From assembly GCA_039930945.1 (NCBI GenBank), contig JBDTSW010000034.1:1-19453 (forward strand): 19,453 bases of DNA, given 5' to 3'. The notes under the pieces are model-generated. The model made no database searches. It was given only the letters and a program-made list of their open reading frames with translations, and had not been told where the DNA came from. Positions 1 to 6,926 of this stretch are shown one piece after another. This stretch comes from JBDTSW01 sp039930945 (lineage in GTDB: Bacteria; Actinomycetota; Thermoleophilia; Solirubrobacterales; 70-9). Both the position numbers and the translations under genes were made by a program. How positions within the stretch are numbered: position 1 is the first letter of the stretch; each line of letters starts with the position of its first letter.

Positions 1-1
1 G

Positions 2-883
2 ATCTTCGTCGGCCTGGCGGTCGGCCGCATCCTCCCCGGCCTCGCCTTCGCGCTGATGAACACCCTCGGAGCGGTCTGGGCCCGAAACGCCGGGGGCGTG
101 CGTCTCGTCGGCATCTTCGGCGCCTCGATCCAGCTCGGAATCGCGCTCGCGTTGCTGTCGGGCAGCGCCCTCTCGGACCTCGGGGTCGACTGGCGCGTCG
201 GATTCGTGATCAGCGCCGCCCTCGGCGCGGCGGCGTTCGTCGCGATCCCGCGCGACGCGGAGGCTCATCCCCCGCCGCGGCACAACACCGGGTTTCTCAG
301 CGCCGCCCTGCGCCACGCCCGCGTCTACCGGCTGGCGCTGCTGTTCATGTCGATCTACGGCGTGCCGATGATCCTCAGCGCCTGGCTGATCGAGTACCTG
401 TCGCGCGACGGCGACGTCGCCACCGCGCTTGCCGGCGTGGTCGCGTTCGCGCTCTTCGGGCTCTCTGCTGCCGTGCGCGTGTTCGGCGCCCAGCTGGAAG
501 AGCGCGGAGTCCCGCACGGACTGATCGGCGGAGCGCTCGGCTTGGCGGCGATCGGCTTGGCGGCGCTGGCCCTCGAGCCCGTCGCGGCGGTCGCGTTCGC
601 CGGCGTCGTCCTGCTCGCGTTCGGATTCGGCATCCCCTACGCGACTGCCCTGACCGAGGCCCAGGACCTCTACCCCGAGGAGCCCTCCGAGCCCGTGGCC
701 CTGATGACCCTCGCCGCCCTGGTTCCGCCGATCGCGGCGATTCCGGTCATCGGTCACGCGCTGGCCCACGGCGACGGCGATCTCGCCTTCGGCATCGTCG
801 CGGCCTTCCTGGTGGTCGCCACCCTGGCGAACCTCCGGCGCACGGGAATCGCGCTGACGGCGCCGAGCACGGACGCCGCCTAG
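2..883 (+). CDS. MFS transporter, C-terminal part (5' truncated by window edge)
   Basis: The reading frame is already open at base 2 and runs to TAG at 881-883, so the N-terminal part lies outside the window. The translation is almost entirely hydrophobic helices separated by short charged loops. The first visible stretch (AVGRILPGLAFALMN) looks like an MFS membrane segment with the small-residue packing typical of these carriers. Roughly 9-10 membrane segments remain, ending in a short cytoplasmic tail (NLRRTGIALTAPS). This is an inner-membrane secondary transporter of the major facilitator superfamily; the substrate cannot be read from sequence. A methionine at 56 lies inside a helix and is not a credible start. 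No other gene shares its transcript here: a GC-rich hairpin follows the stop. Confidence 0.8.
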   Translation: MFVGLAVGRILPGLAFALMNTLGAVWARNAGGVRLVGIFGASIQLGIALALLSGSALSDLGVDWRVGFVISAALGAAAFVAIPRDAEAHPPPRHNTGFLSAALRHARVYRLALLFMSIYGVPMILSAWLIEYLSRDGDVATALAGVVAFALFGLSAAVRVFGAQLEERGVPHGLIGGALGLAAIGLAALALEPVAAVAFAGVVLLAFGFGIPYATALTEAQDLYPEEPSEPVALMTLAALVPPIAAIPVIGHALAHGDGDLAFGIVAAFLVVATLANLRRTGIALTAPSTDAA

Positions 884-890
884 CTCGTCA

Positions 891-916
891 GGGCAGCCAG
901 ATGCCCGCGGCTGCCC
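891..916 (+). terminator. GC-rich hairpin just after the MFS stop, possible terminator
   Basis: GGGCAGCC (891-898) pairs perfectly with GGCTGCCC (909-916) around a 10-nt loop, starting 7 nt after the MFS stop codon. There is no U-tract. Eight-base stems are not rare in DNA this GC-rich, so position is the main argument. Confidence 0.35.
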
Positions 917-997
917 GGTCAGGTCCATCGGCCGAGCTCCTCGTTTTGGTCTCGGCAAGAATTCCGACCCGCTCGTTGCTACCGTTCGCCACTGACT

Positions 998-1015
998 GCT
1001 GGACACGCGTCCAGC
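998..1015. repeat. Short inverted repeat upstream of the cold-shock gene
   Basis: GCTGGAC (998-1004) and GTCCAGC (1009-1015) flank ACGC, giving a near-continuous 18-nt dyad about 75 nt before the csp ATG. It may be an operator or part of a structured 5' leader, which cold-shock mRNAs often have. Stems this short occur by chance in GC-rich DNA. Confidence 0.3.
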
Positions 1016-1090
1016 CAAATCGTGCCAGCGCTTCCTCGTTCTCGGTTTCGGCCTCCGTGGTTCGCAGCACATCCCCACGGAGGACACAAG

Positions 1091-1294
1091 ATGCCAACCG
1101 GAACAGTCAAGTGGTTCAACCCGGACAAGGGCTTCGGCTTCATCACCCCCGATGACGGCTCCAAGGATCTCTTCGTCCATCAGAGCGCAATCAACGGTGA
1201 GGGCTTCCGCTCCCTGGACGAGGGCGACAAGGTCAGCTTCGAGACCGAGGACAGCGACAAGGGGCCGCGCGCGGCGAACGTCGAGAAGACCTGA
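1091..1294 (+). CDS. Cold-shock protein, CspA family
   Basis: The product is 67 residues, the usual length of a single cold-shock (OB-fold) domain. Both RNA-binding motifs are intact: RNP1 KGFGFI at residues 13-18 and RNP2 LFVHQS at about 27-32. The N-terminus GTVKWFN is the family signature. The protein binds single-stranded RNA and DNA in the cytoplasm and acts as an RNA chaperone at low temperature or in stress; many bacterial paralogues are constitutive. The start is ATG 1091, chosen because GGAGG (1079-1083) lies 7 nt upstream; in-frame upstream codons would add an arginine-rich non-family extension. The gene stands alone, about 200 nt after the transporter. A small dyad at 998-1015 lies in its upstream region. 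The exact csp paralogue cannot be named. Confidence 0.97.
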   Translation: MPTGTVKWFNPDKGFGFITPDDGSKDLFVHQSAINGEGFRSLDEGDKVSFETEDSDKGPRAANVEKT

Positions 1295-1305
1295 GGCTGC
1301 AGAAG

Positions 1306-1322
1306 GCCTGAGGCGATCAGGC
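1306..1322 (+). terminator. Weak hairpin downstream of csp
   Basis: GCCTGA (1306-1311) pairs with TCAGGC (1317-1322) around a 5-nt loop, 12 nt after the csp stop. No T-run follows, so it may be a weak terminator or an mRNA 3' end stabiliser. Confidence 0.3.
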
Positions 1323-1446
1323 GCGGTCCTACTTCACCACCGTCCTGCTTCACCAGGCCGACTGCGCCGTTGAGCGGTCTCGGGTACCCGGTCGGTGAGC
1401 TCACATAGGCTGCTCGCGGTTCTGACCCGCTGGACCGGGAGGCCGG

Positions 1447-2823
1447 ATGCCTGAGCGCACCGTCGAGACCGAGGTAGCCGTCGTCGGCGCCGGCATTGCC
1501 GGGCTGACGGCCGCATCGACGCTTGCCCGTGAGGGGCGGGAGGTTGTCGTCCTCGAGGCGCGTGACCGGGTCGGAGGCCGCCTCTGGAACACCGAGATCG
1601 GCGGCGAGGCGAACGAGCTCGGCGGCCAGTGGATCGCGCCGTATCAGTCCGCCATGCACGCATTGGTCGAGGAGCTCGGGATCGAGCTCTTCCCGAGCTT
1701 CCGCGAGGGCGACCACGTCTACATCGACCCTTCCGGCCGGGCCCACAGCTACCGCGGTCACGACGCTCCGCTTGGCACGGCCTCCGAGCGCGCCTACGCC
1801 GAGGCGGACGCGAAGCTCGACGCCCTCGCCAAGGAGCTCGACCCCGAGGCGCCCTGGGCCCACCCCGACGCGGCCGAGCTCGACGCGATCACCTTCGAGG
1901 CGTGGCTTCGCCGCGAGGTCGCCGACGAGCTGGCCCGGGACCTGCTGCGTGCGTGGCTCGCCGGCGGCTTCCTGGCGAAGCCGGCCCACACCTTCTCGCT
2001 GCTGCAGGGACTCTGGATGATCGCCGGGGCCGGCGGGACCTATGAGCTGTTCGAGCCCGATCAGTGCCTCGCCCATCGCGTCGTCGGCGGCTCACAGCTG
2101 ATCGCGATCCGGCTCGCCGAGCGCCTCGGCGACCGGGTCGTGCTCGACGCCCCGGCGCGGGACATCCGCTGGTCGGACGACGGCGTCGAGATCGACGCGG
2201 ATGGCGTGCGTGTGCGAGCGCGAGCGGTGATCGTCGCCGTGCCGCCCAATCTCACCGGCGCGATCCGCTTCCACCCCGCGCTTCCGGCATGGCGCCTGCG
2301 ACTCGAGGGAGCCCTCTCGCAGGGCAGCATCAACAAGGTGCTCGCCGTCTACGAGCGGCCGTTCTGGCGCGAGGACGGGCTCTCGGGCCAGGGGTTCGCA
2401 CCGTACGAGCTGGTGCGCGAGCTGTACGACAACTCCCCGCCGTCGGCGGCGGCAGGCGTGCTCACCACCTTCCTCGCTGGCGAGAACGCGGAGCGCGCGG
2501 GGCGGATGAGCTCCGCCGCACGCCGTCAGGCCGTACTCGACGGCATCGCCAAGTATGTGGGTCCGGCTGCCCTGGAACCGGTTGACTTGATCGAGACGGA
2601 GTGGTCGGCGCAGGAGTGGACCCGAGGCGCCTACGGCACCAGCTTCGGCGTCGGCGGGCTCAGCCGCTTCGGCGAGGACCTGCGCCGGCCGATCGGCCCG
2701 ATCCACTGGGCCTGCACCGACATCGCGGGTGTGGGGCACATCCACATGGAGGGGGCGACCCGCTCCGGCGAGCGTGCCGCCAGGGCCTGCCTGACCGAGG
2801 AGGAGCAAGCCGTTGCGCTGTGA
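1447..2823 (+). CDS. Flavin monoamine oxidase family protein (first of tandem pair)
   Basis: The 458-residue protein has the FAD dinucleotide-binding motif GAGIAG at 14-19, the ribose-binding Glu37 in VVVLEAR, and GGRLW just after it. The C-terminal flavin motif HMEGATRSGERAA is also present. These place it in the amine oxidase family (PF01593). The conserved lysine that holds the flavin-activating water is in INKVLAVYERPFW. The cysteine that anchors FAD covalently in mitochondrial MAO aligns with Ala in GAYGTSFG, so FAD should be non-covalent. The expected reaction is oxidative deamination of an amine, or a related C-N or C-C oxidation, with release of hydrogen peroxide; the substrate is unknown. 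No signal peptide is seen. The ATG follows GGGAGG (1437-1442) at a short 4-nt spacing. It overlaps its paralogue by 11 nt, which suggests co-transcription and translational coupling. Confidence 0.93.
   Translation: MPERTVETEVAVVGAGIAGLTAASTLAREGREVVVLEARDRVGGRLWNTEIGGEANELGGQWIAPYQSAMHALVEELGIELFPSFREGDHVYIDPSGRAHSYRGHDAPLGTASERAYAEADAKLDALAKELDPEAPWAHPDAAELDAITFEAWLRREVADELARDLLRAWLAGGFLAKPAHTFSLLQGLWMIAGAGGTYELFEPDQCLAHRVVGGSQLIAIRLAERLGDRVVLDAPARDIRWSDDGVEIDADGVRVRARAVIVAVPPNLTGAIRFHPALPAWRLRLEGALSQGSINKVLAVYERPFWREDGLSGQGFAPYELVRELYDNSPPSAAAGVLTTFLAGENAERAGRMSSAARRQAVLDGIAKYVGPAALEPVDLIETEWSAQEWTRGAYGTSFGVGGLSRFGEDLRRPIGPIHWACTDIAGVGHIHMEGATRSGERAARACLTEEEQAVAL
2797..2805 (+). promoter_or_regulatory. 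Ribosome binding site deciding a TTG start
   Basis: GAGGAGGAG lies inside the last codons of the first amine oxidase, 7 nt before TTG 2813. This strong site fixes the non-ATG start of the second amine oxidase; its product then begins MRCDLVVVGAG, right at the FAD fold. Confidence 0.75.
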
Positions 2824-4132
2824 TCTGGTCGTCGTCGGAGCCGGGCTGGCGGGTCTGAGCGCCGCCCGGGACCTGGCCGCGGGAGGCACGGACGTCGTCG
2901 TCTTGGAGGCGCGCGGGCGACCGGGCGGCCGGGTCGAGCAGACACGGTTGCCGGACGGGCGGCTGGTGCAGCTCGGCGGCGAGCTCGTCGGCGAGTTCCA
3001 CACGGCCTACCGCGGCCTCGCCGACGAGCTCGGGCTGAAGATCATTCCCGGGTTCGGGGACACGCAGTCGGGCGAGGACGTAACCCTGCTCGCCGAGGGA
3101 CGCGTGGTCGGCAGCGGCTGGCCGTGGATGAGCGACGCCGACCGGGCGAGCTACGACGCCGCCGAGTCCGAGTTCGCCAAGCTCGCCGCCGGCGTCGACC
3201 CCGACGATCCATGGTCGCATCCGGATGCCGATCGCCTCGATCGAGTCTCGGTCGGCACCTGGATGCGCTCCTGCGGCGCGACGGCGAACGCGGTCCGCGC
3301 CCGCGAGCTGGCGATGCTCTCGCTCTCCGCCGAGTCCGTGGAGCGGACGTCGCTGCTGGCCGACCTGCGCAAGGAGGCCGCCGCCGGGGCGCACGGGTTC
3401 TACGACTACGGCATCTGGGAGTCGGGGATCGTGGCGGAGGGCTCGGCCACCGTGGCGCTGCGGATGGCCGCAGAGCTCGAGGACCGCACCCACTATTCGA
3501 CGCCGGTGACCGGGATCCGCATCGCCGCGGACGGCTGCGCGGTCGAGACCGCCACCGGAGAACGCTTCCAGTGTGACGCCGTGGTCAGCGCGGTCCCGGT
3601 GGGGCCGCTGCGCCGGATCGCGATCGACGGGGTCTCGCGCGAGCGGCTGGCGTCGCTCGACAGCCAACGGCACGCCCTCGCCGCCAAGGTGTGCTTCTCC
3701 TACCCCGACTCCTTCTGGGAGCAACAGGGGCTCAGCGGCACCGCCTACATGGAGACGACGATGATCGGCGGCTCCTGGCCGCAGCGCCAGGGCATCATCT
3801 CCACGCTGATCCCGCCCGAGCGCCTCGCCGCCTTCCTCACCACCTCGCCGCGGCGCGCGGAGCGCGAGTTGACCGCCGAGCTTGTCGCCACGTTCGGCGA
3901 ACAGGCGGGCAAGCCGATCGCCGTTCACATCCGTCGCTGGGGGGTGGACCCCTGGACCGAGGGCTACATCACCTCCTGGCGCCCCGGCGACGTGATCGCC
4001 GTCGGCCCACTGCACGGCACCCACGAGCCCCCCTTCTACGTCTGTGGCTCAGACCAGTGGGTCTGCGGCTACATGGAGGGCGCCGTTCGGACCGGTCGGG
4101 GCGCCGCCGCCGCGGCGCTCGATCAGACCTGA
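2813..4132 (+). CDS. Flavin monoamine oxidase family protein (second of tandem pair)
   Basis: The 439-residue protein is a paralogue of its upstream neighbour. It has GAGLAG at 9-14, ribose-binding Glu32 in VVVLEAR, GGRVEQ, the flavin-associated lysine in AAKVCFSYPDSFW, and the C-terminal GYMEGAVRTGRGAA motif. No MAO-type cysteine aligns in the TEGYITSWRPG segment, so FAD is probably non-covalent. It is a cytoplasmic FAD oxidase of the amine oxidase family, substrate unknown. The substrate-cavity segments differ clearly from the first copy, so the two may act on different substrates or form a hetero-oligomer (inference). The start is TTG, fixed by the ribosome site at 2797-2805, and overlaps the previous stop by 11 nt. 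The stop TGA at 4130-4132 shares its A with an ATG, tying it to the GST-like gene. Confidence 0.93.
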   Translation: MRCDLVVVGAGLAGLSAARDLAAGGTDVVVLEARGRPGGRVEQTRLPDGRLVQLGGELVGEFHTAYRGLADELGLKIIPGFGDTQSGEDVTLLAEGRVVGSGWPWMSDADRASYDAAESEFAKLAAGVDPDDPWSHPDADRLDRVSVGTWMRSCGATANAVRARELAMLSLSAESVERTSLLADLRKEAAAGAHGFYDYGIWESGIVAEGSATVALRMAAELEDRTHYSTPVTGIRIAADGCAVETATGERFQCDAVVSAVPVGPLRRIAIDGVSRERLASLDSQRHALAAKVCFSYPDSFWEQQGLSGTAYMETTMIGGSWPQRQGIISTLIPPERLAAFLTTSPRRAERELTAELVATFGEQAGKPIAVHIRRWGVDPWTEGYITSWRPGDVIAVGPLHGTHEPPFYVCGSDQWVCGYMEGAVRTGRGAAAAALDQT

Positions 4133-4140
4133 TGCCGGTC

Positions 4141-4144
4141 GGAG
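4141..4144 (+). promoter_or_regulatory. Ribosome binding site deciding the GST-like start
   Basis: GGAG lies 8 nt before ATG 4153. The alternative ATG 4132, which overlaps the preceding stop, has no comparable site. The downstream start puts the thioredoxin-fold strand at the N-terminus, as in the family. Confidence 0.5.
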
Positions 4145-4152
4145 TGCACCCG

Positions 4153-4890
4153 ATGCCCGTGCTGTGGCAATACAGCTTCTCCAACTTCAACGAGAAGGCC
4201 CGCTGGGCGCTCGACTTCAAGCAGGTGGCCCACGAGCGCCGCTCCCTTCTGCCCGGCTCCCCACGCGCGATGGCCTTCTCGCGCTCGGGCGGAACCCTGC
4301 CGGTACTGGATCTTGCCGGCGAGCGGATCGTCGACTCGACCCGGATCATCGAGGCGCTCGAACGTCGCTTTCCGCAGCCGGCGCTCTACCCCGCCGATCC
4401 GGATCAGCGCCGCCACGCCCTGGAGCTGGAGGAGTTCTTCGACGAGCACGCCGGGCACGACATGCGCCGGGTCGGGTTCTGGGAGATCCGCGACGACCCC
4501 GCCTATGTGGCCTCGTTTCTCGCCACCGATCAGGGCCGGGCGGCGCACGCGGCTCTGCGGGTGGCGATGCCGGTCGGCTGGCAGTACGTGAAGCGGCGCT
4601 ACGGGTTCACCGAGGAGGCGTTCCAGGAAAGCCAGGCCGCGCTGTTGAAGGCGCTCGAGCGGATCGAGGCCGAGCGCGACGGGGGCGACCATCTCGTCGG
4701 CGAGCGCTTCAGCGTCGCCGACCTGACGGCGGCCGCCCTGCTGTTTCCGCTCGCCTGGCCCGAGCAGCTCCAATATGACTACCCGGACCCGCCGGACTCG
4801 GAGTTCCGCGAATCGCTCAGCGACCACCCCGCGGTCGGCTGGATTCGCGAGGTCTACCGCCGATACCGCGGCAACTCGGCCGCGGTCTGA
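4153..4890 (+). CDS. Glutathione S-transferase family protein
   Basis: From ATG 4153 the protein is 245 residues, within GST range. The N-terminal thioredoxin-like domain opens MPVLWQYSFSNFNEKARW, where Ser8 or Ser10 sits at the usual thiol-activating position. It continues with the cis-proline segment GGTLPVLDL (Pro50) and the glutathione-contact DSTRIIEAL (Asp61-Ser62). A helical C-terminal domain follows, including GERFSVADLTAAAL, the conserved N-capping box of GSTs. It is probably a cytoplasmic thiol transferase, isomerase or lyase; most actinobacteria lack glutathione, so another thiol or a non-catalytic role is possible. An alternative start at 4132 would couple it directly to the amine oxidase by a TGATG overlap and add 7 residues. 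The tight spacing says it belongs to the oxidase operon, perhaps handling reactive aldehyde products (inference). Confidence 0.9.
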   Translation: MPVLWQYSFSNFNEKARWALDFKQVAHERRSLLPGSPRAMAFSRSGGTLPVLDLAGERIVDSTRIIEALERRFPQPALYPADPDQRRHALELEEFFDEHAGHDMRRVGFWEIRDDPAYVASFLATDQGRAAHAALRVAMPVGWQYVKRRYGFTEEAFQESQAALLKALERIEAERDGGDHLVGERFSVADLTAAALLFPLAWPEQLQYDYPDPPDSEFRESLSDHPAVGWIREVYRRYRGNSAAV

Positions 4891-4942
4891 AGCTCTCAGT
4901 TCTGGTCGGCGATCATCTCACGGACGTACACTCTCAAGCGCC

Positions 4943-5416
4943 GTGGGCCTGCTCGATCTCGTTGACCGCTCCTGGCCCGTCTTGCGACGGGCGATGGGCG
5001 CGCACACGACGGTCTACCGCGCCACGCGCGGCCTCGTGGGGCACCGGTTCCCCGGCGCTCCGCCGATGCTCCTGCTCGATCACGTGGGTGCCAAGAGCGG
5101 CCGAAGGCGAACCTCGCCACTGGTGTACGTCGAGGATGGTGAGGACATCGTCCTCGTCGCTTCGAAGGGCGGCCACCCGAAGAACCCGGCGTGGTTTCAC
5201 AACCTTCGCGCCCATCCGGACGTGACGATCCAGATCGGCAGCCGGCATCGTGACGTGCGAGCGCGCATCGCCACCGACGCGGAGCGTCCTCGGCTGTGGA
5301 AGAAAGCCGTCGCGACGTACAGTGGCTACCGCGGCTACCAGGAGCGCACCGACCGCCAGATCCCGCTCGTGGTTCTGGAGCCACGCGCGGACGCGGCCGC
5401 AGTCGCGAGTACCTGA
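4943..5416 (+). CDS. Deazaflavin (F420)-dependent nitroreductase family oxidoreductase
   Basis: The product is 157 residues from GTG 4943. It shows the family's split-barrel signature: G49-A-K-S-G53 followed by RRRTSPLVYVEDGEDIVLVAS, and then NPAWFHNLRAHPDV at about 81-94. This is the DDN family (PF04075), whose known members bind reduced F420 and reduce nitroaromatics, quinones or other electrophiles. F420 use fits an actinobacterium. No clear Shine-Dalgarno precedes the GTG. It was chosen because the next candidate start (ATG 4994) would remove the N-terminal helix, and because the open frame upstream runs through the GST-like gene. It follows that gene by 52 nt in the same orientation and may be on the same transcript as the amine oxidases, forming a redox gene block. 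Confidence 0.88.
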   Translation: MGLLDLVDRSWPVLRRAMGAHTTVYRATRGLVGHRFPGAPPMLLLDHVGAKSGRRRTSPLVYVEDGEDIVLVASKGGHPKNPAWFHNLRAHPDVTIQIGSRHRDVRARIATDAERPRLWKKAVATYSGYRGYQERTDRQIPLVVLEPRADAAAVAST

Positions 5417-5456
5417 CCGACCGCCCTGGCCGAGCGGAAACCCCGCGAGCCGCGCG

Positions 5457-5861
5457 CTAGCCGGTGATCCAGGCTTGGGCTGCTGCGCGCTCGGCGGTGG
5501 GAAAGATCCGGACCTCTCCGGGGATCATCCAGCCGAAGGCGCCCACGGCATGGCCGATCCAGTCGGAATCGGTGATCACTGCCATCCTCTCCCAGCGGCG
5601 GAGGTGCTCGAAGCCGAGCTTCGTGTCCTGCCAGGCGGCGCCGGCGCTGTAGCCCGTGAACCTGTCGCCGAGGACGTACATCAGGCGGATCTTCTCGTTC
5701 GACCTCAGCGCCTGTTCGACCGCCGGGATGAGGACGTCGCTGTAGTCGTCGGCGCTGACCTCGCCGACCGCCTCGAAGCCAACGACGCCGTGGGGAAGAT
5801 CATCTATCGGCTCGATCATGAGAACGTGGACGAGACCCACTGCCGTCCGCCGCCGTAGCAT
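5457..5861 (-). CDS. SpoIIAA-like / STAS-SEC14 domain protein
   Basis: The protein is 134 residues and resembles the SpoIIAA-like family (PF11964). The N-terminal strand IEPIDDLPHGVVGFEAVGEV leads to SADDYSDVLIPAVEQAL. A central segment KIRLMYVLGDRFTGYSAGAAW follows, and the C-terminal part has the family's GFEHLRRWERMAVITDSDWI and EVRIFPTAERAAAQAWI. Members are small cytoplasmic proteins related to anti-sigma-factor antagonists and lipid-binding SEC14 folds; no biochemical role is established for this branch. The first ATG (5861) is given. An internal ATG at 5819 (MIEPI) matches where homologues usually begin, so the first 14 residues are doubtful. Neither start has a good ribosome site. It sits convergent to the plus-strand F420 gene and downstream of the hydrolase-fold gene on the same strand. 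Confidence 0.85.
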   Translation of the reverse strand: MLRRRTAVGLVHVLMIEPIDDLPHGVVGFEAVGEVSADDYSDVLIPAVEQALRSNEKIRLMYVLGDRFTGYSAGAAWQDTKLGFEHLRRWERMAVITDSDWIGHAVGAFGWMIPGEVRIFPTAERAAAQAWITG

Positions 5862-5934
5862 TACCCGCTTCGGGGCATGAAGCCTAGGAGCGGACCCTAT
5901 CGCCTGCTCCGCATTACGAAGTGAAGCAGCTCGC

Positions 5935-6819
5935 CTACTCGAGCATCGAGTTGAGCGCCCCCACGAACGCTTCCGGGCGATCGCGCGCGGGGTCGTCGGC
6001 GCAATCGTCGATCACGTGCAATGGCCAGCCGTGGCGCGCGCTCACGGTCTCGGCGACTCGCAACCTGTTGGCGCGATCCTGGCGGCCCCAGATCAGGCCG
6101 ACGGGCACGTTGATCCGCCCGAGATCCTCGGGCGAGATTCGCGGCAGGCCGACCCGGCGCATGATGCGACCGACGGCCTTGGCGTTCGGCGAGCGCGCCA
6201 TTTGCAGGTTGTAGTCGACGAACGGCTGCCAGCGCCCACCCATGCCCTGCCGCAGGCCTTCGAGGTCATAGGAGCATTGCCGCATGAAGCGCTCGTAGCT
6301 GCGCTCGCTGGGCCTAGCTTGGAAGCCGAGCATGGTCAGCGCGAAGCGCGGCGCCGGCCAGAACCGCGCCAAGCCGAGGCTATCGACCAACACCAGATGG
6401 CTGAGCCGGTCGCCGTACTCGATCGCGTAGCGGGCGGCGAGGGCGCCGCCGAGCACGTGCCCGACCAGCGCGGGCGGCGACGGGCTGGTCCGCCCGATCA
6501 GCGCGTCCAGCCAGGCGACCATCGAGCCGACATCGAGCCGGTCGTCGCGATTCTCGCTGGCGCCATGCGCGGGCAGGTCGGGGGCGATCACCCGGCGACT
6601 CTTTACAAGCTCGGGGATCACCCGCATCCACTTCCCGCCGAACTCCCCCGGACCGTGCAGCAGGATGATCGGCGGCCCGTCGCCACCCTCGAGCACCGCT
6701 GTCGAGATACCGGCCAGCTCGAGCCGCCGCTCGGTGAGCGGAATCTCGGCCAGAAGCCGGTCCCGCGGGTCTGTGCCCGGCGGCGCCTTTGGCTGTTCTT
6801 GGTCGACCTTCGTGCTCAT
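5935..6819 (-). CDS. Alpha/beta-hydrolase-fold protein lacking catalytic Ser and His
   Basis: The 294-residue protein has the whole alpha/beta-hydrolase framework: the oxyanion loop ILLHGPGEFGGKW at about 52-64, DLPAHGAS at 81-88, the nucleophile elbow region, the acid-bearing segment LIWGRQDRANRL, and a C-terminal RPEAF helix. The elbow reads GHVLGG (120-125), so the serine is Val122 (codon GTG, read from CAC at 6454-6456). The usual GHxP of the catalytic histidine reads ADDP (274-277), so His is Asp275. It is therefore probably not a hydrolase, although the fold and binding pocket look intact. Homologous catalysis-dead folds elsewhere serve as ligand receptors. The start is ATG 6819 with GAGGAGG (6824-6830) 4 nt upstream. 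It lies about 107 nt downstream of the TPR-LuxR regulator on the same strand, suggesting a functional pair. Confidence 0.9.
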   Translation of the reverse strand: MSTKVDQEQPKAPPGTDPRDRLLAEIPLTERRLELAGISTAVLEGGDGPPIILLHGPGEFGGKWMRVIPELVKSRRVIAPDLPAHGASENRDDRLDVGSMVAWLDALIGRTSPSPPALVGHVLGGALAARYAIEYGDRLSHLVLVDSLGLARFWPAPRFALTMLGFQARPSERSYERFMRQCSYDLEGLRQGMGGRWQPFVDYNLQMARSPNAKAVGRIMRRVGLPRISPEDLGRINVPVGLIWGRQDRANRLRVAETVSARHGWPLHVIDDCADDPARDRPEAFVGALNSMLE

Positions 6820-6926
6820 TGTGCCTCCTCTGTCGGGTCATCGCTACCGAGGTTAGATTCAGAGGCCGAACTGCGCATCGGGTGAACCACCCAACTTCGG
6901 CGGCAGCCGGATCTGGGTGATTCCAC

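Noticed and set aside
2660..4024. A 454-codon minus-strand frame opposite the amine oxidases
   Set aside because: It has low-complexity composition and is fully antisense to two well-supported genes with intact flavin motifs.
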